The position numbers and the translations under genes were made by a program. 64,000 nucleotides of DNA from Rhodospirillales bacterium (GTDB taxonomy: Bacteria > Pseudomonadota > Alphaproteobacteria > Rhodospirillales > UBA2165): assembly GCA_022823235.1 (NCBI GenBank), contig JAJDXO010000026.1, forward strand, positions 192,807 to 256,806. The letters are read 5' to 3'. The notes below the pieces were generated by a model. It had not been told where the DNA came from, did not search any database, and saw only the letters and a program-made list of their open reading frames with translations. The number at the start of each line of letters is the position of its first letter. Positions within the stretch are counted from its first letter, which is position 1. Shown piece after piece: positions 17,567 to 26,497 of the stretch.

Positions 17567-18237
17567 GGAATTCCACCCAGATCCGTCTCGTCCTGCCTCG
17601 GCAAACCGTGGGTCCGCTGCGTCAACCGGTTGCGCAGAAGGTGCATGATCATCGTGAGCAGGATGCTGAATACCAAGAACCAGATCATGACGTAGAGGTA
17701 GGCCCAGAACAAGAAACCGATTTGATCAACCGCGCCTATGACCGTTCTTGCGCGATACACCATCTCCGGGACGCCGATCACCGATGCCGTGCTGGAGGCC
17801 ATGACGATGATCAGGAAGTAGTTGGTCCAAGACGGCAGGAACAACAACGCTTCGTGAATATGACCTTTCGAGAGGTGCCGGATCGAAACCAGGGCATTGT
17901 CGGACACGAAACCCGCCACCGCGATACCGAAGGCGAGGGACGCCTTCAACCAGACCGGTACATGCACGTGCAACCCGAAAATCTCCAATTGCTCGGGAAT
18001 CATATAGGTGAGGTAGAACAGCATCACGAATGTCGGCGCGACGTGCATCGCCGCCGTGAGCACATTGCCCCCGCTCTTCGCGCCGCGAACGCTGCTGTCC
18101 CGCATGACCGCGAGCAACAGGCCGACCACCGTCCCGATCGCCATCGCCGTGAGCGAGACGGCGATGTTCCACCCGAAGCCCGTCAGCAGATAGGGCGTCC
18201 ACTCGGCCAGAATTTTGGCGATCTCGGCGGCGGTCAT
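17563..18237 (-). CDS. polar amino-acid-type ABC transporter permease
   Basis: The 224-residue membrane protein has five or so hydrophobic segments and the HisM/GlnP-type order (YLLTGFGWNIAVSLTAMAIG near the N-terminus, then VVGLLLAVMR). The usual EAA loop region is divergent (HLSKGHIHEALLFLPSW). It overlaps the SBP-permease fusion upstream and the SpoIIE gene downstream, each by four bases. With the permease half of the upstream fusion it would form the membrane pair. No ATPase gene is present in the operon or elsewhere in the window except at the far right end, in a different transporter class. Confidence 0.75.
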   Translation of the reverse strand: MTAAEIAKILAEWTPYLLTGFGWNIAVSLTAMAIGTVVGLLLAVMRDSSVRGAKSGGNVLTAAMHVAPTFVMLFYLTYMIPEQLEIFGLHVHVPVWLKASLAFGIAVAGFVSDNALVSIRHLSKGHIHEALLFLPSWTNYFLIIVMASSTASVIGVPEMVYRARTVIGAVDQIGFLFWAYLYVMIWFLVFSILLTMIMHLLRNRLTQRTHGLPRQDETDLGGIP

Positions 18238-19844
18238 GGTGCGGTGACCCGTCGTTCGAGAAGACGAAAGGCCTGGATTACCAGGATGACGAGGACGAAG
18301 TAGGCCAGAAGAAGGAGATTCATCATGATGCCGTCATTGCCCTTCTCGGCAATGATCGAGGTGCTGGCGGAGACCAACTCGGGCAACGCCAGGGTGCTCG
18401 CCATCCCGGTCGCCTTGACGATATTGACGCAATTGCCCATCAACGCGGCGAAACACAGGGCGAGCGCGGCGCGGATGTCACTCATTCTGAAACGCAACGC
18501 CCCATTCCGCTTCGCCGCGACGTCCGAAGCATGGCAGAAGGCCACGGCATTGGCGGCCGCGGCGTAGAGCGAAAGCACGCACGCGGCGACCGTGAACGCA
18601 TCGAGCGTGAAGCCGAGAGCCAGCACGACCCCGCCGAGGCCAAGGAACACGATATAGAGCTGCAGCAGCGGCGGCGTCATGCGCAAGACCGCGCAGCCGA
18701 TCCGCAGAAGCGGCGCGACGACGGGCACCCGGCGATGCATCAGCCAGCCGAAAACGACCCCCAGTACGATGCTCAAGACGACGGTGACGACGGAAAGCGC
18801 CGCTGTCAGGCCAAGGCCGACAAGAAAGATGCTGCGGTCGGTCGGATCGTAAAGCACGCTGACATCCAGCCCGGTCGTCTCGAGCAAAAGAAGGGCCATG
18901 TCGGAAAGATCCCGGCGGCCCTCGCTGGTCACCAGCGACGTTTCGCGGCACGACAGCGGCCATCGGCCGGCGTCATCGCGGCGGCAGACGTGCTGTTCCG
19001 TATCGTCCCGCTCGGTCCACCGCTCCCGCGCGCGCTTGAGATAGGGTGACGGCGGCAGGTCCCAGCGGCGCTCGAGACCCTGGAGAAAACCGTCGCGATG
19101 CCATCCCGCCAGAAGGTCTCCGAGGAGACGGTCCAGGCGGCCTCCGGCCTCTTCCTTGCGGATTGCAACCGCCCACGGCAGGATGAAGCGCGTCGGCAGC
19201 GTCACCTCGTAGCCTTCCCATTCGCCGCTCCTGAGCTCGTTGAGCAGATTGACCTCGTCGTAGAGCCAGCCGGCACAATGGCCCGCGCGCAACGCCAGCG
19301 ACGTTCCGCGCGTCGTGTTGAACCCGATGGTGTCGATCAGCAGCCGTTCCTCGGCAAGCCGGCCCCAGAGCGCGCCCCGAATGGTGCAAAGCGTCTTGCC
19401 GCGCAAATCCGCCCAATCCGAGATGCCCGAGCCGGGCGCCAGCAATACGTTCGCGCCGTCGCCATAGTAGTGCGGCTCGACCATGTGGACCAGTTCCCGG
19501 CGGCTCCTCGTGTCACCCATCGTGGCGACGACGACATCGATCTCGCCGCGCCGGAGCTTCTGCAGACGATTGGCGCTGGTCACCGGCACCAGTTCCGCCG
19601 GCACGCCGATCGTCTCGGCGAAGGCCCGGGCGATGTCGATGTCGTAACCGATGAGGGTCCCTTCGGAATTGCGGAATCCGAACGGCGCATAGTCTTCCTT
19701 CACACCGACCACGAGACGTCCGCGCTCGACGATCTTATCGAGGTCGTCGGCAACCGTCGGGGTGGCCGCGAAGACCGAAATGGCGACCAGCACAAAGGTG
19801 ACCGCCGCGCGAAGCAGGGAGTTCGCCACAGGCACGACCGTCAC
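18234..19844 (-). CDS. fused substrate-binding protein and permease of an amino-acid ABC transporter
   Basis: The 536-residue protein starts with a signal sequence (LLRAAVTFVLVAISVFAAT), then a family-3 solute-binding domain (about residues 30-270; GRLVVGVKEDYAPFGFRN, LIGYDIDIARAFAE, GEIDVVVATMGDTRSRRE). A linker with several cysteines follows, then a HisM-type permease domain (from about residue 320). I chose the GTG at 19844, which overlaps the methyltransferase stop as GTGA and begins the signal peptide; the longer frame runs 76 bases into that gene. Such binding-protein/permease fusions are known for polar amino-acid importers. Its partners are the second permease and, unusually, a SpoIIE phosphatase. 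Ligand likely glutamate, glutamine or similar. Confidence 0.78.
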   Translation of the reverse strand: MTVVPVANSLLRAAVTFVLVAISVFAATPTVADDLDKIVERGRLVVGVKEDYAPFGFRNSEGTLIGYDIDIARAFAETIGVPAELVPVTSANRLQKLRRGEIDVVVATMGDTRSRRELVHMVEPHYYGDGANVLLAPGSGISDWADLRGKTLCTIRGALWGRLAEERLLIDTIGFNTTRGTSLALRAGHCAGWLYDEVNLLNELRSGEWEGYEVTLPTRFILPWAVAIRKEEAGGRLDRLLGDLLAGWHRDGFLQGLERRWDLPPSPYLKRARERWTERDDTEQHVCRRDDAGRWPLSCRETSLVTSEGRRDLSDMALLLLETTGLDVSVLYDPTDRSIFLVGLGLTAALSVVTVVLSIVLGVVFGWLMHRRVPVVAPLLRIGCAVLRMTPPLLQLYIVFLGLGGVVLALGFTLDAFTVAACVLSLYAAAANAVAFCHASDVAAKRNGALRFRMSDIRAALALCFAALMGNCVNIVKATGMASTLALPELVSASTSIIAEKGNDGIMMNLLLLAYFVLVILVIQAFRLLERRVTAP

Positions 19845-20680
19845 GATGCCTCGGTCATCCGTGACCGGGCGACGACGAGAAAACCGAAGCCGTAAGCGGC
19901 GGGCAGCGAACGGCACACGAAATTGTCCAACCAGCTGACGAACGGCGAGGAGACGACCTTCTCCTCGGCCAAGACGCTTTCGGCCTGAATGTGCTCGACA
20001 TGGAACCCCGCGGCGTCAAACTCGCGGCGTGCTTCTTCGGGCGTGAACAGATGATAGAACATCGGTATCGTGTCGGCGTTGCGGCCGCGCTGATAGAGAA
20101 CATCGCCTTCCTCGAGCTCGCCATCCATGACCCGGCTCCGCGCGGCGCGGCGTTCGGCATGAAACCTCCGCGCCCTGTTGGGCAAACCGGCGATCAGGAC
20201 ACCATTCGGTTGCAGCGTCTGGCGCAGGACGGACAGCATGTTCTGCCGGTTCGCGCGGCCGCTGACATGCGCCAGCACACCGAATGCCAGAAATACCATG
20301 TCGAATGCGGAATGAAACTCCTCGGACAGCAAGGCCGGGGAGCCGTTGCGAATCATGAGGCGCCCGTCCTTGACAAAGCCATCCAGACGTTCCTCCATGA
20401 TCTGGCCCGCGGTCGGGCAGATGTCGTAGGCTACGCCGCTGGCATCGGTCAATTGCAGCAGGGGTTCGGCATAGCGGCCGGTGCCCGCGCCAAAGTCGAG
20501 AAAGCGGCCATCCGAAGGAAGGTGATGCAGCAGTATTCCGAGCGTGCGCCTGTTCGGCCGCGGATATCTCCGGTCATAGAGCCCCGACGCGATATAGCGG
20601 TCATAGCTGCGGACCATGTCAGGAATATCGTCACACGCGATGCGCTCAGTCAGGGGATCAGCTATCATGTCCCGCCACAA
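19841..20680 (-). CDS. class I SAM-dependent methyltransferase
   Basis: The 279-residue protein has motif I FLDFGAGTGRYAEPL (about residues 59-73), an acidic strand (VAYDICP) and a post-motif region DMVFLAFGVLAHV, giving a standard Rossmann methyltransferase fold. It is the first gene of a four-gene overlapping unit (methyltransferase, SBP-permease, permease, SpoIIE). Its substrate is unknown. The context could suggest modification of a signalling component or of an amino-acid-derived metabolite, but nothing in the sequence shows this. A second start at codon 5 is possible. Confidence 0.75.
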   Translation of the reverse strand: MWRDMIADPLTERIACDDIPDMVRSYDRYIASGLYDRRYPRPNRRTLGILLHHLPSDGRFLDFGAGTGRYAEPLLQLTDASGVAYDICPTAGQIMEERLDGFVKDGRLMIRNGSPALLSEEFHSAFDMVFLAFGVLAHVSGRANRQNMLSVLRQTLQPNGVLIAGLPNRARRFHAERRAARSRVMDGELEEGDVLYQRGRNADTIPMFYHLFTPEEARREFDAAGFHVEHIQAESVLAEEKVVSSPFVSWLDNFVCRSLPAAYGFGFLVVARSRMTEAS

Positions 20681-20861
20681 TCCAGAACTACACGACCCGA
20701 GTGTTCAGGTCCGCCAGTTCTCCAAAAACGCACACATCTGTGTTACGAAAAGAACTGATTCGATGTTATGGTGTCATACGATGGTTAAGAATTCAATTAC
20801 ACGGGCCTTGCCTCGTCTCATCGGCAGGCCCTTTGTCTTTAGCCCGGCAAACAAAAGTTTA

Positions 20862-20888
20862 AACCGTCCGCGTCCGATGCGGACGGTT
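20862..20888 (+). promoter_or_regulatory. perfect hairpin spanning the start codon of the SBP gene
   Basis: AACCGTCCGC at 20862-20871 pairs perfectly with GCGGACGGTT at 20879-20888 across a 7-base loop. The preferred ATG (20877-20879) has its A and T in the loop and its G in the stem. In mRNA this would hide the start region. It may be a translational control element or a protein-binding dyad. Confidence 0.45.
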
Positions 20889-21791
20889 GAATTTTCGGCG
20901 CCGGGATTGCGTGATCGGCCGGTTCGCCCTCTTTCGGTCCTGACGCTTTTTTGCCTGTTGATGACGGGCGGCGATGCCGTGGCCCAAAGCGTTCTGGAAC
21001 GCATCGCCGACGATGGCGTCATCCGTGCGGGAACCCGGGCCAGCGGCGGCGTCTTCTCTCACGAGACCGCCGGTGGAGGCTTCGAAGGATTTTCGGTCGA
21101 CCTCCTCAAGGAAATCCGGCGCGGCGCGGAACGTCGGCTCAAACGCGATGTCGAACTCCGGCTGTTCCCGGTGACGCCGAGCGACCGCCTCAACCGCGTC
21201 GCCGATCGCGAACTCGATATCGTATGCGGGCTGACGACGCCGACCTGGGAGCGGGAACAGATGATCGACTTCTCTCTGCCGTTCTTCCGCGACGGTACGC
21301 GCATCATGGCATACCGCGAACACGCCAGCCGGATTGCCGACGTCAACGGGCTGGAAATCGGCGTCGTTGAAGGCACCACCACGGTTTCGGTGATCGCGAA
21401 ACAGCTGCCGCTGGTCAAGGTCCGCACGTACGCCAACATCGGCGAGGCCATGAAGGCGCTTGTGAAGGGCGATGTGCACGGTATCTCCAACATCGGCACG
21501 GTATTGCTGTCCGAGGCCGAGCGGGTGGAACTGGACAAAAGCGTCGTGCTGCTGCCGCGCACAAGCGTCCTGGCGACCGAGCCCCTGGCCTGCATTCTCC
21601 CCCAGAACGACAGCCCGTGGCGCGATTTCGTCAACAGCATCTTCGTCGATCTGCTCGTCGGGATCGAAAGCCACGCGAGCCGCTACGAGGAAATTCATGA
21701 CCGCTGGTTCGGCCGCGACGGCTTGCTGCACTTTCCCATCGACCGCGAAACACGCAACTACCTGGCGAATGTTTCGATCTGGGTGCAATAA
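20877..21791 (+). CDS. family-3 amino-acid ABC transporter substrate-binding protein
   Basis: The 304-residue protein has a signal peptide (PLSVLTLFCLLMTGGDAVAQ) and then DDGVIRAGTRASGGVFSH, GFEGFSVDLLKEIRRGAERR, DRLNRVADRELDIVCGLTTP and LEIGVVEGTTTVSV. These are the strand and hinge blocks of GltI/GlnH-type binding proteins. I chose the ATG at 20877 because it gives a normal leader; an ATG at 20781 would add 32 residues. No Shine-Dalgarno site is obvious and the start lies in a strong hairpin. It is divergent from the SBP-permease operon, which could use it as a second receptor. It may serve as a free sensor subunit. Confidence 0.78.
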   Translation: MRTVEFSAPGLRDRPVRPLSVLTLFCLLMTGGDAVAQSVLERIADDGVIRAGTRASGGVFSHETAGGGFEGFSVDLLKEIRRGAERRLKRDVELRLFPVTPSDRLNRVADRELDIVCGLTTPTWEREQMIDFSLPFFRDGTRIMAYREHASRIADVNGLEIGVVEGTTTVSVIAKQLPLVKVRTYANIGEAMKALVKGDVHGISNIGTVLLSEAERVELDKSVVLLPRTSVLATEPLACILPQNDSPWRDFVNSIFVDLLVGIESHASRYEEIHDRWFGRDGLLHFPIDRETRNYLANVSIWVQ

Positions 21792-21797
21792 CACCGG

Positions 21798-23906
21798 TTA
21801 CTGATTGTAAATCAAATCCGAATAGGTCGGTATCGGCCAACGACCGGCATCGACGAGATCCTCGAGACGATCCGCCACATCGCGGGCGGCCTGCATCGCG
21901 GGCTTGATCGCCTCATGGGCGTATGAGGCGGCGGCGCCGAGATCATCCTCCGGCCAGCCGCCGATAGCATCCGACAAGGCATCGGCAGAGGCCAGCAGTT
22001 GAGCGACCAACTCCTTCTTCTCGTCGAGGAGCGAGGACGAGAAACCGGCCCCCTCGCCTGACCCGACGTCCTGCATTGCGGCGGGCGCGATCATGGTCGA
22101 GAGAACCCGCAGCAATGCGCGCGCCTCAATCCCGATCTCGGTGACGTAGGCGTCCTGAAGAACGCCCTGACGCGCGGCGATCTCCCGTTCGTTGAAGATC
22201 CCGAGGCTAACGAAAAGCGCCACGTTCTTGTCCGACGTCAGCGTCTCGTAAGCCTCCGGGCTGCTCTCCAGATGCGTCAGGTTCCACTTGTCGGCATGCT
22301 GGTAGAGGTCTTCGGAGTAGCCGTCTCCGCTGAACAGCACACCTTGGTTTTCCTTGATCGTGTCACGGATGACCTGGTCTATGTCCTTGCCCGCGTCGGC
22401 TTCGTCGCACATGGCCTTCAGACTGTCCGCAACCCCCGCGTTGACCATCGTAAGCGGGAACGCAATGTGCTGATTCCCGCCGACCGCGCGAAACTCGAAC
22501 CGGTTGCCGCACCACGGAAACGGCGCGGTGCGGTTGCGGTCCTCGAGGCTGGCCCTGATGTCGGCCACGGGCGCGGTGATTTCGATCTCCTTGTGCTGCC
22601 CTTCGTAGGCGCCGTATGGCCCGCCTTCGGCAACATCCCTGAAGTGCTGCTCCAGGCCCGCGCCCAAGTGCACCGTTATGATGGCCGGCGGCGCCTCCTG
22701 GGCCCCAAGCCGGTGATCGTTGCCGGCGGTCGATACGCCGCAGCGCAAAAGGTCGCCATGCAGGTTGACGCCGCGCAGAAGCGCGGCGGTGAAGGCGACG
22801 AACCGCCGGCTTTCGAACTCGGTCTCCCCGGGCACGAAGAGATTGGCGCCCGTATCGGTGTTGAGGCCCCAGTTGTTGTGCTTGCCGGTGCCGTTGATGC
22901 CGGCGAACGGCTTCTCGTGAAACAGGACCGTCAGATCGTGCTCGTCGGCCAGATCGCGCAGCACATCCATGGCCAGGACGTTATTGTCGGCGGCGAGATT
23001 GGCCATATTGAAGATCGGCGAGATCTCGTGCTGGGCGGGCGCGACCTCGTTGTGGGTGCACCGGATCGATATCCCGAGGCGCCACATCCGCTCCCGGGCT
23101 TCCTCCATGAAACGGTTCACCCGCGGCGTCAGCCTGGCGAAATAGTGATTGGACAGTTCCTGTCCGCGAAGCGGCGCGGCGCCGAGCAGCGTGCGTCCCG
23201 CGGCGACGAGATCCGGGCGCGCCAGATACATGTTCCTGTCGATCAGGAAAAACTCCTGCTCCCATCCGACATTGCACACCACCTCGGTTGTCGCCTCGTC
23301 CCCGAGATGATGCAGCAGCCTCAGGGCGTGCTCGTTGACGGCCATGTTGGCCCGCAAAAGAGGAGTCTTCTGATCCAGCGCCTCGCCGGTCCAGGACACG
23401 AAGGCGGACGGAATATAGAGCGTCTTGCGGTAAACGAAGGGCGGCGATCCGGTGTCCCAACCGATGTAGGCGGCCGCCTCGTGGGTCTCGCGCAACCCGC
23501 CGTTGGGGAAGGACGATCCGTCGGTTTCGGTCTGGAAGAGATCCCGGCCCGTCAGCGCAACGACGAGGCGGTCCGCATCAAAGTCGACACCGACGAATGT
23601 TTCGAGCTTTTCCCCGTGGACCGGACCCCGCATGGGGGAGAACCAGTGCGAATAGCCGATGCAGCCCTTCGATTGCGCCCACTCCCGGACGGAAACGGCC
23701 AGAGCGTCGGCGAACTGTTTTTCCATCGGTACGCCGGTCGCGCGACATTGCACAAAGGAGTAGTAGACTTCCGGATCAATCAGCTTCTTGAGAATGGCGT
23801 CGTCCAGCACATCGTGGTTGATCTCCGCCAGTTCGGTCGGCAGGGCGACGGCCTGCGCCGGAGCATCGTGGATGGATTGGGACGAGGACATGACTGCTGC
23901 GCTCAC
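21798..23906 (-). CDS. glnN: type III glutamine synthetase (GSIII)
   Basis: The 702-residue length and motif set (GYSHWFSPMRGPVHGEKLET, VGWEQEFFLID, HNEVAPAQHEISPIFN, FHEKPFAGINGTGKHNNWGL, PFPWCGNRFEFRAVGGNQHI) identify the GSIII family rather than GSI/GlnA (about 470 residues). The enzyme makes glutamine from glutamate, ammonium and ATP in the cytoplasm. The longest frame begins with GTG at 23906; an ATG five codons later (23891) is an alternative start. It is the last gene of the unit STAS-GPP34-AmtB-STAS-GSIII, pairing ammonium uptake with assimilation. Confidence 0.93.
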   Translation of the reverse strand: MSAAVMSSSQSIHDAPAQAVALPTELAEINHDVLDDAILKKLIDPEVYYSFVQCRATGVPMEKQFADALAVSVREWAQSKGCIGYSHWFSPMRGPVHGEKLETFVGVDFDADRLVVALTGRDLFQTETDGSSFPNGGLRETHEAAAYIGWDTGSPPFVYRKTLYIPSAFVSWTGEALDQKTPLLRANMAVNEHALRLLHHLGDEATTEVVCNVGWEQEFFLIDRNMYLARPDLVAAGRTLLGAAPLRGQELSNHYFARLTPRVNRFMEEARERMWRLGISIRCTHNEVAPAQHEISPIFNMANLAADNNVLAMDVLRDLADEHDLTVLFHEKPFAGINGTGKHNNWGLNTDTGANLFVPGETEFESRRFVAFTAALLRGVNLHGDLLRCGVSTAGNDHRLGAQEAPPAIITVHLGAGLEQHFRDVAEGGPYGAYEGQHKEIEITAPVADIRASLEDRNRTAPFPWCGNRFEFRAVGGNQHIAFPLTMVNAGVADSLKAMCDEADAGKDIDQVIRDTIKENQGVLFSGDGYSEDLYQHADKWNLTHLESSPEAYETLTSDKNVALFVSLGIFNEREIAARQGVLQDAYVTEIGIEARALLRVLSTMIAPAAMQDVGSGEGAGFSSSLLDEKKELVAQLLASADALSDAIGGWPEDDLGAAASYAHEAIKPAMQAARDVADRLEDLVDAGRWPIPTYSDLIYNQ

Positions 23907-23933
23907 GATGTGGTGGTTCGGAACAAAGCGGCG

Positions 23934-24272
23934 CTAGTCCGAAAGCGACGACTGGACCGCGCTGCGGGACGCGTGGATCGCGAAGAGCGTGTCGAAGCCG
24001 CTGATCTCGAACACCTTGCGAATGGGTTCGGACAGCGAGCAAAGCACGAGTTCAGAACCCCTGCCCTTCAAGGTCTTGCCGGTCAGAAGCACGGCGCGAA
24101 GACCGGCGCTGCTGATGTAACGCAGATTCTCGAGATCCATGATCACGACGCGATCATCATCCTCGATCGCCTCCCTGATCGCTTCCTCGAATTCGACCAC
24201 ATTGGAACCGTCAATGCGCCCGTCCACACAAATGGACAAGATGCCGCCCTGCCGTTCGGTCGTCACTTCCAT
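23934..24272 (-). CDS. STAS-domain anti-sigma-factor antagonist (RsbV/SpoIIAA-like)
   Basis: The 112-residue single-domain protein contains ISICVDGRIDGSNVVEFEEA, VIMDLENLRYISSAGLRAVL and LSEPIRKVFEISGFDTLF, the strand-helix pattern of STAS antagonists. The serine in YISSAGLRA is the expected phosphorylation site for an RsbW-type kinase. It lies between AmtB and GSIII on the same strand, 27 bases before GSIII. It is a probable substrate of the kinase at 15.2 kb and of the SpoIIE phosphatase. Its placement between ammonium transporter and glutamine synthetase genes suggests nitrogen-linked expression. Confidence 0.9.
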   Translation of the reverse strand: MEVTTERQGGILSICVDGRIDGSNVVEFEEAIREAIEDDDRVVIMDLENLRYISSAGLRAVLLTGKTLKGRGSELVLCSLSEPIRKVFEISGFDTLFAIHASRSAVQSSLSD

Positions 24273-24371
24273 TGCATCTGTCTCCCGAATTGTTGGCCCT
24301 TACGCAAACCGCGCCCGGGCCCGATCATGTCAAATCCGAACCGGCATCGCGGGGCCATACCGGCCATCCAC

Positions 24372-25739
24372 TCACTCATCGTCATCGTCGTCGTCCGGCA
24401 TGACAATGAACTCGGGGTAGGCCTCGATACCCAGTTCCGCCACATCCTGGCCCAACTCCTCCACCCGCGCCGAGACCCGGGCCCCCATGGTCTTCTCGAT
24501 CACGAACCACACGAGGCCGGACGCGACGAACACGAACGCGCCGATAGCCACGATTCCGTAAATCTGCGCCAGAAGATCGCCGCCCTCGGCGAATCCCACG
24601 GCGAGGGTCCCCCAAATGCCGGCGAAAAGATGGGCCGGCACCGCGCCCACGACATCGTCGATCCGCAGCCGTTCCATCAACATCGTCCCGGCCACGGCGA
24701 TGAAACCGCCGACCCCGCCGATCACGACCGCCCAATAGTGCTCCACCAGATCAGGACCCGCGGTGATCGAAACCAGACCCGCGATCGCTCCGTTCAGGCT
24801 GGCGAGAAGATCGACGCGGCCGAGGAGGGGCCGCGACAGAGCAATGGCGGAAATGACGCCGGCGGCGGCGGCAAGGTTCGTGTTGACGATGATGTTGCTC
24901 AGCGCGACCGCATCGAGGGCCGAACCCAACGCGAGTTGGGAACCGCCGTTGAAGCCGAACCATCCGAGCCAGAGAATGAAGACGCCGAGCGTCACGGCGG
25001 GAACGTTCGACGGCGGCGTCTGCTTCACCGTGCCGTCGCGCCGGAACTTGCCCTTGCGCGCGCCCACGACAAGCGCGCCCGCCAGCGCCGCCCAACCTCC
25101 GGTGGAATGAACGATGGTCGACCCCGCAAAGTCCGAAAAACCCAGTTCGGCAAGCCAGCCGCCGCCCCATGTCCAGGCTCCGACCACGGGATAGATCACC
25201 GCCGTCAGGACCAGTATGAAGACGAAGAACGACCACAGATGAACCCGTTCGGCCAAGGTGCCGGACACGATCGAAGCGGTTGTCGCGACAAAGACCATCT
25301 GGAAAAACCAGTTGGACATCGTCGAATGACCGGTCTTGACGATAGCCGCCGCGGCCTCGGGCTTTTCGGCCAGCAATGCGATTTCCTCGCCGGTGGCGCC
25401 ATGAAACAGCGACAGCGTACCGAACCAGCCGCCGGGTTCGACATCGACATACATGATGTTGAAGCCGACGAAGTAGAACATGAGGCCGGCAAGGGAATAA
25501 AGACCGATGTTCTTGAGACAGATGACCGATGCGTTCTTGGTGCGTACGGAGCCGGCTTCAAGCATCGTGAAACCCGCGCACATCCACATAACGAGCGCGC
25601 CCCATATCAGGAACGCAAAACTGTTCAAAACGAAGTTGGCTTCGCTCTCGACCGCGGCGTGTGCGGGAGACGACGACAGCGCAAGGACGGCCGCAACCGC
25701 GGAAACCCCCAGGCTAACTGTCGTCGCGGATCTATACAT
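24372..25739 (-). CDS. amtB: ammonium transporter AmtB
   Basis: The 455-residue protein has an N-terminal signal-like segment (ATTVSLGVSAVAAVLALSSS) and then about eleven membrane helices with family blocks WGALVMWMCAGFTMLEAGSV, DFAGSTIVHSTGGWAALAGA, LGWFGFNGGS and SRPLLGRVDLLASLNGAIAG. I prefer the ATG at 25739, which follows GGAAGAG at good spacing, over one seven codons upstream. The C-terminal tail ends in a run of aspartates. It conducts ammonium or ammonia into the cell and is normally regulated by a PII protein (GlnK), but no glnK gene is adjacent. STAS genes flank it instead. Confidence 0.93.
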   Translation of the reverse strand: MYRSATTVSLGVSAVAAVLALSSSPAHAAVESEANFVLNSFAFLIWGALVMWMCAGFTMLEAGSVRTKNASVICLKNIGLYSLAGLMFYFVGFNIMYVDVEPGGWFGTLSLFHGATGEEIALLAEKPEAAAAIVKTGHSTMSNWFFQMVFVATTASIVSGTLAERVHLWSFFVFILVLTAVIYPVVGAWTWGGGWLAELGFSDFAGSTIVHSTGGWAALAGALVVGARKGKFRRDGTVKQTPPSNVPAVTLGVFILWLGWFGFNGGSQLALGSALDAVALSNIIVNTNLAAAAGVISAIALSRPLLGRVDLLASLNGAIAGLVSITAGPDLVEHYWAVVIGGVGGFIAVAGTMLMERLRIDDVVGAVPAHLFAGIWGTLAVGFAEGGDLLAQIYGIVAIGAFVFVASGLVWFVIEKTMGARVSARVEELGQDVAELGIEAYPEFIVMPDDDDDDE

Positions 25740-25841
25740 ACGGGCTCTTCCTATCGCCATGCGGCAACCAAGTCACGACCGGCCGGAAGTCGATAACCAT
25801 GCGCGGGCCGCACCGGCCGGATCATTCCGATCACGGGCCGC

Positions 25842-26495
25842 CTAATGGGGCATGTGCGACATCGCAATTATGATGGACCTCTCTATCTCGTCGATCGCGC
25901 CGTTCATCTCGCGGCCGATGAGATCAAGCTTACGCAGTTGTTCGATCCTCGGGCGCGCTTTCTTGATCTCCTGGACGGAAAAGATGGCGGGCAGGATGCC
26001 ACAGGCATCCGCGAGGCAGATCAGGGCCGCATCCCGCTGCTCCGGAATACCGTCGGAGAGCAAGACATCGGCGATGCGCCGCTTGACCGCGCGTTCCTCC
26101 CGGTCGCCGACGATCGGATGGCGCACCCGCTCGAAGACCCACATGAACGTCGAACCCGAGCGTTCCAGAATTCCGCGCTCGATCAGACTGTCAAGGGCCA
26201 TTTCCCGCATGGACCGGGCCTCGTCCGTAGCCAGCACCTCAATCCAGGCGGACGGGAGCTTGGACTCTTCCGACGAGGTGATCAAGGTGAGGGCCCGGTC
26301 AAGCAACGCGCTTCCGGTCTCAGAAGAATCGATCACCGTCAGGTGTTCGGCGTCCGTATCGATGCGGTTGGCGAAAGCCAGACCCATAAGGGTGGCGCCG
26401 GCTATGCTGTAGTCGACGGCGGTTTCGCGAACGGGAATGAAGGAACCCTTGTCGTCGATCATGAGAAGAACGATTTCTTCAACGAGAGTCAGCAT
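25842..26495 (-). CDS. GPP34 (GOLPH3-like) family protein
   Basis: The protein is 217 residues. Its start MLTLVEEIVLLMIDDKGSFI and the later SIAGATLMGLAFANRIDTD, LIERGILERSG and CLADACGIL match bacterial GPP34 proteins, relatives of the Golgi phosphoinositide-binding protein GOLPH3. The ATG at 26495 lies two bases after the STAS gene stop, so the frame's further upstream extension is not needed. Bacterial members are of unknown function and may associate with membrane lipids. Here the gene is tightly coupled to a STAS antagonist, with AmtB next. Confidence 0.82.
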   Translation of the reverse strand: MLTLVEEIVLLMIDDKGSFIPVRETAVDYSIAGATLMGLAFANRIDTDAEHLTVIDSSETGSALLDRALTLITSSEESKLPSAWIEVLATDEARSMREMALDSLIERGILERSGSTFMWVFERVRHPIVGDREERAVKRRIADVLLSDGIPEQRDAALICLADACGILPAIFSVQEIKKARPRIEQLRKLDLIGREMNGAIDEIERSIIIAMSHMPH

Positions 26496-26497
26496 GG

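Noticed and set aside
22272..25796. Open frame of about 1174 codons on the plus strand
   Set aside because: It runs antisense through glutamine synthetase III, a STAS gene and amtB, all well supported; its translation has no recognisable domain.
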